DNA of 64,000 nt, from NCBI RefSeq assembly GCF_014841125.1, contig NZ_JACYTQ010000004.1, positions 422,508 to 486,507 on the forward strand, read 5' to 3'. Both the position numbers and the translations under genes were made by a program. Each line of letters starts with the position of its first letter. Position 1 is the first letter of the stretch. The DNA comes from Echinicola arenosa. Its GTDB lineage: Bacteria; Bacteroidota; Bacteroidia; Cytophagales; Cyclobacteriaceae. The notes beneath the pieces are model-generated. The model was not told the origin of the DNA. It saw only the letters and a program-made list of their open reading frames with translations, and searched no databases. This document shows positions 9,467 through 18,443 of this stretch, piece by piece.

Positions 9467-11299
9467 ATGAAGACTTATCTCAGAATTTTGGCATATGCAC
9501 GCCCTTTTAGGAGGTACTTGCCTTTCTATGTCGTTTATGCCCTTTTGGCCATTATTTTCGGCTTGTTGAACTTCACTTTATTGAAACCGCTGTTTGATGT
9601 GATCTTTGAGCAAGTGGAACCGGAGGCTTTACAGCGTTTTGCTGAGAAGCCCGAATTTGCTTTTACAATTGAATATTTTATGCACCTATTCAATTACTAT
9701 TTCATTCATGTATCTGAGGTTTATGGGAAGTTCGGGACTTTGGTCTATGTCTGTATCATAATAGTGGTTTCAGTATTTTTGGCCAACCTATTTACCTATT
9801 TGTCCGGTGTGGTCTTGGCCAAAGTAAGGGCGGATGTGATCAAAGGCATGCGAATGCATATTTTTGATCAAGTCAGTGGGATGCATATCGGTTATTTTTC
9901 CAATGAGCGAAAGGGCGATTTGATGTCTAAGATGACCAACGACGTGCAGGAAGTGGAAAACAGTGTGGTGCAGTCTCTAAGGGTAGTGTTTAGGGAGCCG
10001 GTAACCATCATTCTATATTTTGGGGCATTGTTTTTCATGTCGGTAAAACTCACCCTTTTTACTATCCTAATCATTCCTATATCAGGTGCGATAATAGGAG
10101 GCATTACCAAACGATTAAAGAAGAAGGCCATTCAGAGTCAAGAGTCTTTAGGAAGAATCGTCAATATTCTCGATGAAACTATTGGTGGGATGCGTGTTAT
10201 CAAAGCCTTTGGTGCCAGGGGCTATGTGTACAGTAAGTTCGATGAAGAAACCGATCAATACTCCAATATCAATGTGTCCATGGCCAAAAGGAATGAGTTG
10301 GCTTCTCCTATTTCCCAGTTTTTAGGGGTCTTTGTGGTTGCAGGAATACTTTTGTATGGTGGCAGTCTGGTTTTGAACAATGCTTCAGACTTAAGTGCGA
10401 GTGAGTTTTTGGCCTATATTATTCTCTTTACACAAGTACTGAATCCGGCAAAGGAAATCTCTAGGGCCATGAGTACCATCCAAAGAGGACTTGCCTCTGC
10501 GGAAAGAATCTTCAAGGTAATCGACACAACACCTGAAATTCGGGAGGTAGCTTCTCCAAAGCACCTCAATAGTTTCGAGAATAGCATTGAATTTGATCAT
10601 GTGTCATTTGGATATGATCAGGAAATGGTCCTTAAAGACATTGATTTTATTTTGGAGAAAGGCAAGACAATTGCATTAGTTGGACCTTCGGGGGGAGGGA
10701 AATCCACTATAGCAGATCTGGTGCCCAGGTTTTATGATGCCATGAAAGGGGCTGTCAAAGTAGACGGAGTAAATATAAAAGAGTTGAGAATAGAAGATTT
10801 AAGAAGCCAAATTGGGATAGTGACCCAAGAGTCCATTCTTTTCAATGATACTGTTTTCAACAATATTGCTTTTGGTTTGGAAGAAGTTTCTAAGGAAGCA
10901 GTGGTGGAGGCGGCAAAGATCGCTAATGCACACGAATTTATTGAGCGCTTGGAGAATGGTTATCAGACTAATATTGGAGAAAGGGGAAGCAAGCTTTCTG
11001 GAGGTCAAAGACAAAGGCTGAGCATTGCCCGGGCTGTGCTTAAAAATCCACCCATTTTGATCTTGGATGAAGCAACATCTGCATTGGATTCGGAATCTGA
11101 GCGCTTGGTTCAGGAGGCTTTGACCAATTTGATGAGCAACCGAACCACTCTGGTGATTGCACATCGCTTGAGTACGATTCAGCACGCGGACGAAATATTG
11201 GTGATCCAACAGGGTGAAATTGTAGAAAGAGGTACTCATGAGTCATTAATTAGTCAAGAAGGATTGTATAAGAAACTTTCCTCAATGCAGTCAGTTTAG
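9467..11299 (+). CDS. MsbA-like ABC exporter (fused permease and ATPase)
   Basis: A 610-residue half-transporter. Six membrane helices occupy about residues 15-330, including LPFYVVYALLAIIFGLLNF and LVYVCIIIVVSVFLANLF. The nucleotide-binding domain has Walker A GPSGGGKS (about 406), signature LSGGQRQR (about 508), Walker B ILILDEATSALD and H-loop IAHRLST (about 563). Members of this group flip lipids such as lipid A core across the inner membrane. MsbA is the likely role, but multidrug export cannot be excluded because two more exporters of this type lie in the window. Confidence 0.87.
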   Translation: MKTYLRILAYARPFRRYLPFYVVYALLAIIFGLLNFTLLKPLFDVIFEQVEPEALQRFAEKPEFAFTIEYFMHLFNYYFIHVSEVYGKFGTLVYVCIIIVVSVFLANLFTYLSGVVLAKVRADVIKGMRMHIFDQVSGMHIGYFSNERKGDLMSKMTNDVQEVENSVVQSLRVVFREPVTIILYFGALFFMSVKLTLFTILIIPISGAIIGGITKRLKKKAIQSQESLGRIVNILDETIGGMRVIKAFGARGYVYSKFDEETDQYSNINVSMAKRNELASPISQFLGVFVVAGILLYGGSLVLNNASDLSASEFLAYIILFTQVLNPAKEISRAMSTIQRGLASAERIFKVIDTTPEIREVASPKHLNSFENSIEFDHVSFGYDQEMVLKDIDFILEKGKTIALVGPSGGGKSTIADLVPRFYDAMKGAVKVDGVNIKELRIEDLRSQIGIVTQESILFNDTVFNNIAFGLEEVSKEAVVEAAKIANAHEFIERLENGYQTNIGERGSKLSGGQRQRLSIARAVLKNPPILILDEATSALDSESERLVQEALTNLMSNRTTLVIAHRLSTIQHADEILVIQQGEIVERGTHESLISQEGLYKKLSSMQSV

Positions 11300-11331
11300 T
11301 ATATTAGGTAAGGAATCTTAACTTTACACAT

Positions 11332-11697
11332 ATGAAAAAAGTAACAAGTATATTTCAGCTTTTAGTGGCACTGTTTTTTGCCATAGCGCTGGTGTTTTTT
11401 CTGGCGTTTGACAGCGTAAAGAATGGCTTTGGGATAGAGGAGTTGACAGCTGGTAAAGTGGTGGTTTGGCTGACGGTAGGCTTTTTACTGTTTTTAGTAA
11501 CCTGGATGTTTCAGAGCATGTATGCCAATAGTCTTGTTAAAAAAATCAAAAAAATGGAGACAGAAAGCAATGGTTTGAAGGCCAAGCTATATGATTTGGA
11601 GCAAGGTGGGAAAATAGCCAAGCCTAAGGTGTTAGCGCCTGATTCTGAGGAAGAAAAAGATAGTTCAGCCATCAAGCCCAGACAAAACATCAAATAG
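11332..11697 (+). CDS. Small two-helix membrane protein with a charged tail
   Basis: A 121-residue protein of unknown function. Two hydrophobic helices (about residues 8-28 and 42-65: LVALFFAIALVFFLAF and VVVWLTVGFLLFLVTWMF) are followed by a short coiled-coil-like stretch (KKIKKMETESNGLKAKLYDLE) and an acidic, disordered end. The layout recalls LapA-domain proteins, but I do not claim membership. It lies 32 nt after the exporter gene and is followed by a terminator, so it probably ends that transcript. Confidence 0.65.
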   Translation: MKKVTSIFQLLVALFFAIALVFFLAFDSVKNGFGIEELTAGKVVVWLTVGFLLFLVTWMFQSMYANSLVKKIKKMETESNGLKAKLYDLEQGGKIAKPKVLAPDSEEEKDSSAIKPRQNIK

Positions 11698-11735
11698 TCG
11701 GTAGTATTCAGGACTGGTTTAAAATTAGTATATTG

Positions 11736-11765
11736 GGAAATCTCGACCGGAGATTTCCTTTTTTT
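11736..11765 (+). terminator. Intrinsic terminator after the exporter/small membrane protein
   Basis: A 9-bp perfect stem (11736-11744 with 11750-11758, loop 11745-11749) is followed by seven T residues. It separates the gene ending at 11697 from yifB. Confidence 0.85.
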
Positions 11766-11788
11766 ATGATAACAGATTTGAGATCAAA

Positions 11789-13327
11789 ATGGTAGCAAAG
11801 ACTTTTGGAAGTACGGTGTCCGGTGTGGATGCCATACTAATTACGATTGAGGTGAATGTGGGGCAGGGCACGAGTTTTTATATGGTGGGACTGCCAGACA
11901 GTGCTGTCAAAGAAAGCCAGCAAAGGGTAGAATCAGCGCTAAAATATTTTGGATACCGAATGCCACGTCAAAAGGTGGTTATCAATCTTGCGCCAGCAGA
12001 TATTCGTAAGGAAGGTTCTGCTTATGATTTACCCATTGCTATGGGGATATTAAAAGCATCAGAACAAGTAGCTTTTCCTGAATTGGAGCAATATGTCATT
12101 ATGGGGGAGCTATCATTGGATGGGAATTTGAGGCCCATTAAGGGAGTATTGCCCATTGCTATTGAGGCTCGGAAAAGAGGGTTTAAGGGAATTGTATTGC
12201 CTAAAGTTAATGCTGCTGAGGCATCAATTGTGAATAATCTGGATGTAATAGGGGTGGAGACTTTGGAAGAGGCGATCGGTTTTCTGGATGGTGAAATTGA
12301 TATCGAGCCTTTAGTGACCGATACCAGGGATATTTTTTACAGTTCCTTGGAAGGCTATGCCTTTGATTTTGCAGATGTCCAAGGGCAGGAGAATATCAAA
12401 AGAGCCATGGAGATAGCAGCTGCTGGAGGACATAATGTCATTATGATTGGGCCTCCAGGTGCAGGGAAGACCATGTTGGCAAAGAGGCTTCCTTCGATAT
12501 TGCCTCCATTGACTTTACAGGAAGCGCTTGAAACTACCAAGATTCATTCTGTGGCGGGGAAATTGGGAAGTGAGGCATCATTGATAGCCCAAAGACCTTT
12601 TAGGTCCCCACATCATACCATCAGTGATGTCGCGTTGGTGGGTGGTGGTGGTAATCCCCAGCCAGGAGAAATTTCATTGTCTCACAATGGCGTTTTGTTT
12701 TTGGATGAGTTGCCTGAGTTTAAGAGGACAGTTTTGGAGGTGATGCGTCAGCCTTTGGAAGAAAGAAGGGTGACGATCAGTCGAGCACGTGTTTCTGTGG
12801 ATTATCCTGCAAATTTTATGTTGATTGCCAGTATGAATCCCTGCCCATGTGGGTATTACAATCACCCTGAGAAAGAATGTGTCTGTGGTCCGGGTGTCGT
12901 TCAGCGCTATTTGAATAAAGTAAGTGGTCCTTTGCTGGACCGAATAGACTTGCATGTGGAAGTGACACCGGTGAAATTTGATGAGATGACCTCTTCTAGA
13001 AAGTCAGAAAGTAGTGAGGCCATTAGGGAAAGAGTGGTGATAGGTAGAAACCGCCAAGTTGATCGATTTAAAGATTACAAGGATATTTATTGCAATGCCA
13101 TGATGCCATCGCATATGGTCAAGGATGTCTGTCAGATCAATGAAGGTGGCAAGGTCTTATTGAAAACGGCTATGGAGCGACTTGGTCTATCAGCTCGAGC
13201 TTATGATAGAATTCTAAAAGTGGCGCGCACAATTGCAGACTTGGCGGATGCTGATGAGATTCGAGTGGAACATTTGGCGGAGGCGATTCAATATAGAAGC
13301 TTGGATAGAGAAGGTTGGGCAGGTTGA
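11789..13327 (+). CDS. yifB: YifB/ComM family Mg-chelatase-like AAA+ ATPase
   Basis: A 512-residue protein. The N-terminal Lon-protease-like substrate fold (VSGVDAILITIEVNVGQG, GLPDSAVKESQQRVESAL, NLAPADIRKEGSAYDLP) precedes an AAA+ domain with Walker A GPPGAGKTML (about 220) and FRSPHHTISD. Other family motifs are NGVLFLDELPEF, a cysteine-rich CPCGYYNHPEKECVC and LLDRIDLHVEV. In naturally competent bacteria the homologue ComM is a DNA helicase that drives branch migration during transformation. Here only the family is certain. It starts 24 nt after a terminator and so has its own promoter region. Confidence 0.93.
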   Translation: MVAKTFGSTVSGVDAILITIEVNVGQGTSFYMVGLPDSAVKESQQRVESALKYFGYRMPRQKVVINLAPADIRKEGSAYDLPIAMGILKASEQVAFPELEQYVIMGELSLDGNLRPIKGVLPIAIEARKRGFKGIVLPKVNAAEASIVNNLDVIGVETLEEAIGFLDGEIDIEPLVTDTRDIFYSSLEGYAFDFADVQGQENIKRAMEIAAAGGHNVIMIGPPGAGKTMLAKRLPSILPPLTLQEALETTKIHSVAGKLGSEASLIAQRPFRSPHHTISDVALVGGGGNPQPGEISLSHNGVLFLDELPEFKRTVLEVMRQPLEERRVTISRARVSVDYPANFMLIASMNPCPCGYYNHPEKECVCGPGVVQRYLNKVSGPLLDRIDLHVEVTPVKFDEMTSSRKSESSEAIRERVVIGRNRQVDRFKDYKDIYCNAMMPSHMVKDVCQINEGGKVLLKTAMERLGLSARAYDRILKVARTIADLADADEIRVEHLAEAIQYRSLDREGWAG

Positions 13328-13590
13328 TAGTCAGTAAGATGAGGAGATTAAAAATATAATTATTGCTGCATTAATTTTAAGTGTCAATAATACATATTAA
13401 AATTTTTAATTTGAATAATTATATTGAATTATTTTTATGAAATTAATTGTACTTTATTTAGCGGCAAGTTTTGTGTTTAGAAAAAGTTATGTGTTAATTT
13501 GCAACAAAAGTTGTGATCACCCAAAGAATAAAACAATCCAACTTGTACAACACACTTTTTTTAGATTAGTAAAAGTCAGTTAAATCATTA
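13328..13590 (+). other. AT-rich gap after yifB, possibly transcribed
   Basis: No convincing gene. One short reading frame (about 48 codons, from 13437) is AT-biased and has no recognisable feature. The stretch ends in a strong plus-strand terminator about 260 bases after yifB, so either yifB has a long 3' UTR or a short RNA is made here. Confidence 0.35.
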
Positions 13591-13620
13591 GGCCATTCGC
13601 AGAGGCGAATGGCCTTTTGT
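13591..13620 (+). terminator. Strong intrinsic terminator (plus strand)
   Basis: A 10-bp perfect stem GGCCATTCGC/GCGAATGGCC with a 4-base loop is followed by TTTTGTATTTT. The minus-strand side lacks a T tract, so it acts mainly on plus-strand transcripts. It also separates yifB from the convergent trans-sulfuration gene. Confidence 0.88.
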
Positions 13621-13632
13621 ATTTTAATCGTT

Positions 13633-14742
13633 TTAGCTTACTTTATCAAGGGCACTTTCCATGTCTTCTAATAAATCATCAAGGTGTTCCAATCCTACTG
13701 ATACACGGATAAGGTTTTGTGGGGTTTTGGTGTCAGGCCCTTCTACAGCAGCTCTTCTTTCCAGTAAACTTTCTACTCCACCCAGGCTTGTTGCGTTGTT
13801 GAAGTATTTAAGATTTGATATCACTTTATCGGCATCATCTGGGCCTCCTTTTACCAAAAAAGAAAGGATTCCTCCAAAACCGCTCATTTGACTTGACGCA
13901 ACTTCATGCCCAGGGTGGTGGGTAAGGCCAGGATAGAATACCCTTTCCACCTGTTTGTGCTGATCCAGAAAAGTAGCTAGCACACCAGCATGTTCAGCAT
14001 GTCCTTTCATTCTATAAGCAAGGGTTTTGATACTTCGACAGAGCAAATAGCAATCAAATGGAGAAGGCACAGCGCCCCCAGTTTTTTGAATATTGACAAT
14101 TTGCTCCCAAAAGCTGTTGTTTTGTTTGGTGATCAAAGCACCTCCCAAGATGTCACTGTGCCCACCAAAGTATTTGGTAGAACTGTGCATGACGATATCA
14201 GCACCAAGTTTTAATGGGTTTTGGAAAACAGGTGTGGCAAAAGTATTGTCACAGACAGTAATCAAATCATTTTCCTTTGCAACAGTACAGAGGCTTTTGA
14301 TATCACTTATTTTCAGAAGTGGATTGGAAGGTGTTTCGATCCACAGCAACTTGGTATTGGGTTGAAGGCACTTTTTGAGATTTTCAATATCGGTAAGGTC
14401 AGTAAACGTCAATTCGAGTTTGTCCTTGAAAACATCCACCAATAATTTTTTCAAGCCATGGTACATGTCTGCGGGAGCAATGATATGGCTTCCGAGAGGA
14501 AGGGCTTGGAAGACTGTCATTCCTGCAGCATTTCCAGAACTGAAAGCGGCAGCGGCTGTTCCCATCTCCATTTGTGTTAGCAGCTGCTCCAAAGCCATTC
14601 TATTGGGGTTATTTGCCCTGGTGTATATCAGGGATCCTTCTTGATGCCCAAAAGTTGTGGATAAAGTAATGGGTTGAATGACGGGCTTTTGGCTGTCTGT
14701 GATCAAGTTGCCACCATGGATGGCTAAAGTCTCAAATTTCAT
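13633..14742 (-). CDS. PLP-dependent trans-sulfuration enzyme (cystathionine gamma-synthase/lyase type)
   Basis: A 369-residue Cys/Met-metabolism enzyme. It has the ETLAIHGG start and IQPITLSTTF, and YTRANNPNRMALEQLL for the phosphate-binding region. The TPSNPLLKISD motif, VCDNTFATPVFQNPL, and the PLP lysine in HSSTKYFGGHSD follow. The end is LIRVSVGLEHLDDLLEDM. The family includes cystathionine gamma-synthase, cystathionine gamma-lyase and methionine gamma-lyase. These cannot be separated by eye, and the short context gives no help. It is a stand-alone gene, divergent from the ECF sigma gene. Confidence 0.88.
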   Translation of the reverse strand: MKFETLAIHGGNLITDSQKPVIQPITLSTTFGHQEGSLIYTRANNPNRMALEQLLTQMEMGTAAAAFSSGNAAGMTVFQALPLGSHIIAPADMYHGLKKLLVDVFKDKLELTFTDLTDIENLKKCLQPNTKLLWIETPSNPLLKISDIKSLCTVAKENDLITVCDNTFATPVFQNPLKLGADIVMHSSTKYFGGHSDILGGALITKQNNSFWEQIVNIQKTGGAVPSPFDCYLLCRSIKTLAYRMKGHAEHAGVLATFLDQHKQVERVFYPGLTHHPGHEVASSQMSGFGGILSFLVKGGPDDADKVISNLKYFNNATSLGGVESLLERRAAVEGPDTKTPQNLIRVSVGLEHLDDLLEDMESALDKVS

Positions 14743-14931
14743 GTTTGGCTGTTTTGTATAAAATTAAAGAATTTGGGCCAGAATGATGCAAAGCCCCACT
14801 GAATTGGATAAACTAAATCGGAACGAATAAGTTCATCCCTAATTTTTAATAAATTGAAAGAAGGAAAAAAAGTATGTCCCATTCCAACCTTTATCTGTAA
14901 ATGCACCTCTTTATATTGGAAACCAATAAAA

Positions 14932-15462
14932 ATGAAATCAATTTTTGAAAAGGATCTCATTGCTGCTTGTGTAAAACAAGACCGAAAAGCTCAATTTGAG
15001 TTATTTGAGCGATATAAGGTGGCGCTTTATTCTTCAGTATATAGGATCTTGAATGATGAGGCAGAGGCCCATGATGCGCTTCAGGAGGCTTTTATAGAAA
15101 TCTTTAAAAGCATAAGGAAGTTTAGAGGAGATGGAGCCTTGGGTGCATGGATGAAAACCATAGCGGTGCGAAAAGCCATTTATATGGCTAAGAAGAAAAT
15201 GTATTTCACACCTTTGGATCAAGTGGACGTCCAAGCAGGAAAAAGTGAATTGGATAGCTGGATCGATGGAGAGATGCTAGATCAAGCCATAAGGGAATTA
15301 CCTGTTGGCTGTAGGAGTGTATTTCTACTGGTGGAGGTAGAAGGTTATAAGCATGCGGAATGCGGAAAACTGCTTTCTATTTCAGAAAGTACTTCTAAAT
15401 CACAGCTTTTTTATGCCAAGAAATTGTTGAAAGAAAGTTTGACCAAACTCCTAAAGGCATGA
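14932..15462 (+). CDS. ECF-type RNA polymerase sigma factor
   Basis: A protein of about 176 residues with sigma-70 region 2 (DRKAQFELFERYKVALYSSV, EAEAHDALQEAFIEIFKSI) and region 4 (LPVGCRSVFLLVEVEGYKHAECGKLL, SESTSKSQLFYAKKLL). There is no region 3, as in ECF sigmas. I place the start at ATG 14932 (MKSIFEKDLI). An in-frame extension back to 14854 has no conserved sequence. The downstream gene overlaps by 4 nt and encodes a single-pass membrane protein, the usual arrangement of a sigma with its anti-sigma. Confidence 0.9.
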   Translation: MKSIFEKDLIAACVKQDRKAQFELFERYKVALYSSVYRILNDEAEAHDALQEAFIEIFKSIRKFRGDGALGAWMKTIAVRKAIYMAKKKMYFTPLDQVDVQAGKSELDSWIDGEMLDQAIRELPVGCRSVFLLVEVEGYKHAECGKLLSISESTSKSQLFYAKKLLKESLTKLLKA

Positions 15463-16151
15463 AAGGAAAATATGATTTACCAGAGCATCTTCCCAATGAC
15501 GAGCTTTGGAGAGACTTGGAACGGTCCAAGGCATTGGATAACCAGCTTGCCCGAGAGTTGAAAAATTTGCCTTTGTCAACACCTAAAGGCAACCTTTGGC
15601 TGGGTATTGAGGCAGAAATGGATCAGGAAAGTTCCAAAGGATATTACTGGTGGAGTGCTGCTGCTATATTGCTATTGATGAGTTTTGGGTATTTGTTATG
15701 GGGGCTTTTAAGTAATGAAACTCCTGTAAATGAAAGGAATTATTTACTAACAAACACCTACTCCAATTTAGACATAGTCATGTCACCACCTAAAAAGGAA
15801 GAGATAAAAGAGGAAATAGCAGTAAATGAAAAACCATTCATAAATCAACACCAAGGTGATTGGCAGAAGGTGAAAGTAGAAGAAGAGTTAGCTTTAGAGG
15901 AAGTGGATGTTCCCGTATTGCTGCTTCCTGAGTTGGAACCATTGGTTCCTCAGATAGTCTCTATTTCTGAGCAAATGATTGCCAAGAATCAATCATTCCA
16001 TGAAGTGGCCATTTCCTGGGGGCTGAATGACAAGATAAAAATAAGGACCGCTTTTTCAGACAAAAATGAAGCATTACAAAATCAAGAAAAGCTCCAACAG
16101 GTAAGGAATCCCTCTGGAAAGCTTGTCTTGAAACTTTCCAAAACACCATAA
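15459..16151 (+). CDS. Probable membrane-anchored anti-sigma factor
   Basis: A 230-residue protein with a soluble N-terminal part (LPEHLPNDELWRDLERSKAL), one membrane helix at about residues 66-86 (YYWWSAAAILLLMSFGYLLWG) and a long acidic outer domain. Order, size and the ATGA overlap with the ECF sigma gene make it the likely anti-sigma. The N-terminal zinc-anti-sigma HxxxCxxC motif is absent, so family membership is inferred from context. It may sense an envelope signal and release the sigma factor. Confidence 0.6.
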   Translation: MKGKYDLPEHLPNDELWRDLERSKALDNQLARELKNLPLSTPKGNLWLGIEAEMDQESSKGYYWWSAAAILLLMSFGYLLWGLLSNETPVNERNYLLTNTYSNLDIVMSPPKKEEIKEEIAVNEKPFINQHQGDWQKVKVEEELALEEVDVPVLLLPELEPLVPQIVSISEQMIAKNQSFHEVAISWGLNDKIKIRTAFSDKNEALQNQEKLQQVRNPSGKLVLKLSKTP

Positions 16152-16209
16152 AATTGACTCCATTGGTTTCCATCCTAAATAAGTCAATAATCTAAAAAAT
16201 GATGAAATA

Positions 16210-16968
16210 ATGAAAACGACAGGTTTGATTGCCATGTTGCTAGGGATCATTGTGTTCTCTGCCAAGGCGCAAGAAGTAGAAAATAAGCTTTCTCGAAACC
16301 AACAGGAATGGTTGGATAAAGGGTGGCCGGTGACCGACACTTTACAGTTTAGTCTGCCCAATGAAGGAAAGGTCTTGTTTTATTTTAACAATACAGAGTT
16401 TTCCGTAGAGCAGCTTAATTCTGAACTGGCACCACTAATGAAGAATGCGACCAAATTTCCTGAATTTGAGACCAAAGCTTTTCGTGTAGCGGATAACTTT
16501 TACCCTACAAGTCTGAATACCGTCAAGAACAGTATCGATAAGAAATATACAAAGCACTTGGAAAGCATTGAGTTGGGGATTCCGGTGGGCTTGGATTTTA
16601 TGGCCGGATACTTTACACCGGAAGTTGGGTTTAGGGCTCATTTAGGCTTGCCGGGGTATAGTTTGGGTGCTTCTATTACCAATACCGTGTATTTTCCGGA
16701 GAGAGAAGCGGGAGAAATACAGGTCAATAGCAACTGGTTTTTAAATGCTGAATTTTCATGGAACAAGGGACAACGGATTGTAAATAATGATCAGACTATA
16801 CAATTGGGTATTCTATTGAATCAGGGCAGCTACAAGCTGTTCAAAGGAACCACTTTAAAGGCAGTCTATCGACACAGGGTCAACAATCACCTTTATATTC
16901 AGGCAGGTGTGGTCGGTACAGATGATTTAAAAACCTTTTACCCGACAGTTGGTGTGAGGTTTTGGTAA
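16210..16968 (+). CDS. Exported outer-membrane-like protein of the sigma/anti-sigma locus
   Basis: A 252-residue protein with a signal peptide (GLIAMLLGIIVFSAKAQ). The N-terminal region is globular (residues 20-110). The C-terminal half reads as short beta strands ending in an aromatic residue (TVGVRFW), as outer-membrane barrels do. I do not recognise the family. It follows the anti-sigma gene by 58 nt and ends at a terminator, so it is likely in the same operon. It could be the sensor or target of the sigma system, which is inference. Confidence 0.55.
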   Translation: MKTTGLIAMLLGIIVFSAKAQEVENKLSRNQQEWLDKGWPVTDTLQFSLPNEGKVLFYFNNTEFSVEQLNSELAPLMKNATKFPEFETKAFRVADNFYPTSLNTVKNSIDKKYTKHLESIELGIPVGLDFMAGYFTPEVGFRAHLGLPGYSLGASITNTVYFPEREAGEIQVNSNWFLNAEFSWNKGQRIVNNDQTIQLGILLNQGSYKLFKGTTLKAVYRHRVNNHLYIQAGVVGTDDLKTFYPTVGVRFW

Positions 16969-17040
16969 AGGGTGCTGCTGGAAATAATGAATCATCCAAA
17001 TCCGTAATTGATCTAAAAGTAAACGATGAAAAGGGAATAA

Positions 17041-17075
17041 GAAAGGCCAAGCAATGCTCGGCCTTTCTTATTCAT
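17041..17075. terminator. Bidirectional intrinsic terminator
   Basis: Stem GAAAGGCC/GGCCTTTC with an inner AGC-aat-GCT hairpin, followed by T-rich sequence on both strands. It lies between the convergent genes ending at 16968 (plus) and 17088 (minus). Confidence 0.85.
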
Positions 17076-17087
17076 AATTGATTAATA

Positions 17088-17567
17088 TTATCTGATCCTA
17101 TCCACAGATTTTACCAGCATTTCATCTTTACGGATAAACCTATTGGCTACGATATTAAAAACCATCGCGGCAATAATACAATAGAATCCAATCATAAATG
17201 CCCCGCTGGCCGTAGGGTTGAAATCTATATTGAAACTATAGGTCAAGTACACGATAAGGCCAAGGTTAATCACCATGACCAAGGAATTGATCATATTCAA
17301 GAACATCTGTTTGGTTCTGGTTTTAAATTGGCTCAAGCTATAAAGGGCGATCAATGCCGCCAAAATGGCCAAAGCTCCGATATAGAAGGTGCCTGTTTCT
17401 TCAATTACACTATCATTAGCTACATCCCAATGGGTCAAAGACCAAGCTGTCAAAGTCATGGTTTCGGTTTGGCCCACATTCACCTGAGACCAAATTGGGA
17501 AATAGGTGACCAATAGCATGGCTACAGCTACTAAGAATAGAAAGATCGTTTGTACGCGTTGTATCAT
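17088..17567 (-). CDS. DUF4293 family four-helix membrane protein
   Basis: A 159-residue integral membrane protein starting MIQRVQTIFLFLVAVAMLL, the characteristic opening of DUF4293 proteins in Bacteroidota. Four hydrophobic helices lie at about residues 6-26, 63-80, 90-112 and 122-144. The function of the family is unknown. The gene is single and convergent with the sigma-locus genes. Confidence 0.75.
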   Translation of the reverse strand: MIQRVQTIFLFLVAVAMLLVTYFPIWSQVNVGQTETMTLTAWSLTHWDVANDSVIEETGTFYIGALAILAALIALYSLSQFKTRTKQMFLNMINSLVMVINLGLIVYLTYSFNIDFNPTASGAFMIGFYCIIAAMVFNIVANRFIRKDEMLVKSVDRIR

Positions 17568-17659
17568 TGTAGAATTTTAAAACTTTTGACAAAGAAACAG
17601 GGTAATTTGAATATTCGCAAGGATTAGTGACAAAGCACTTTTAAATTCCGTTGGAATAG

Positions 17660-17667
17660 TATCTTTG
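17660..17667 (+). promoter_or_regulatory. -7 promoter element of the truA transcript
   Basis: TATCTTTG matches the Bacteroidota -7 consensus exactly and lies 8 bases before the truA ATG, which would give a very short leader. No good -33 TTTG is visible at normal spacing. Confidence 0.5.
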
Positions 17668-17674
17668 TAGATTG

Positions 17675-18430
17675 ATGGAAACACTTAAAAGGTATTTTCT
17701 GGAAGTAGCCTACATGGGCACCCATTATCATGGTTGGCAGATTCAACCTAATGCCGTTACCGTACAGGAGAAAATCAACGATGCACTCAAAACCATATTG
17801 AGAAAAGAAATAGAAACCATGGGCAGTGGCCGGACGGATACAGGAGTGCATGGAAAGCAACAATTTTTGCATTTTGATTTTGAGGAAGGCTTGGAAAGAA
17901 AAACATTTCTCAAAAAGCTGAATGCTGTTCTACCGAAAGATATCAGTGTCTATGATTTACGGGAAGTGCGGCAAGAAGCCCATGCAAGATTTGATGCAGC
18001 ATGGAGAAGTTATGAATATTACATCTCTTTGCGGAAAAATCCGTTTGAACAAGAGTTGTCCTGGCATTGTTATTACCAGTTGGATTTAGAGAAAATGAAT
18101 AAGGCCGCACAACTTTTACTGAATCACAGAGATTTTGAGTGCTTTAGCAAAGTGAAGACAGAAGTGAATCATTTCGAATGTGAAATAAAAACAGCTTTTT
18201 GGGAACAAAAAGACCAACATTTGATTTTCCATATAACAGCCAATCGATTTTTGAGAGGAATGGTACGTGCCATAGTGGGTACCATGGTGGAAGTGGGGAT
18301 GGGAAAACTTGATGTAAAAGGATTTCAAGACATTTTGAACAGTAAAAATAGAGGTAAGGCAGGGGCAGCAGCTCCATCACAAGGCTTGTATTTGAGTGAA
18401 GTGACTTATCCTGAAGAAATATTTATATAA
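17675..18430 (+). CDS. truA: tRNA pseudouridine synthase A
   Basis: A 251-residue enzyme that makes pseudouridine at positions 38-40 of the tRNA anticodon stem-loop. It has the N-terminal RYFLEVAYMGTHYHGWQIQP, the catalytic aspartate in GSGRTDTGVHG (about residue 56), ARFDAAWRSYEYYI, and the C-terminal FLRGMVRAIVGTMVEVGMG. I start it at ATG 17675; a TTG codon immediately upstream (17672) is less likely. It is followed after 13 nt by an exporter gene on the same strand. Confidence 0.96.
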   Translation: METLKRYFLEVAYMGTHYHGWQIQPNAVTVQEKINDALKTILRKEIETMGSGRTDTGVHGKQQFLHFDFEEGLERKTFLKKLNAVLPKDISVYDLREVRQEAHARFDAAWRSYEYYISLRKNPFEQELSWHCYYQLDLEKMNKAAQLLLNHRDFECFSKVKTEVNHFECEIKTAFWEQKDQHLIFHITANRFLRGMVRAIVGTMVEVGMGKLDVKGFQDILNSKNRGKAGAAAPSQGLYLSEVTYPEEIFI

Positions 18431-18443
18431 ACAGCATTAGATT

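Noticed and set aside
13437..13583. A 48-codon plus-strand frame downstream of yifB
   Set aside because: AT-biased, no leader, membrane or family feature, and no promoter match. Listed only as gap content.
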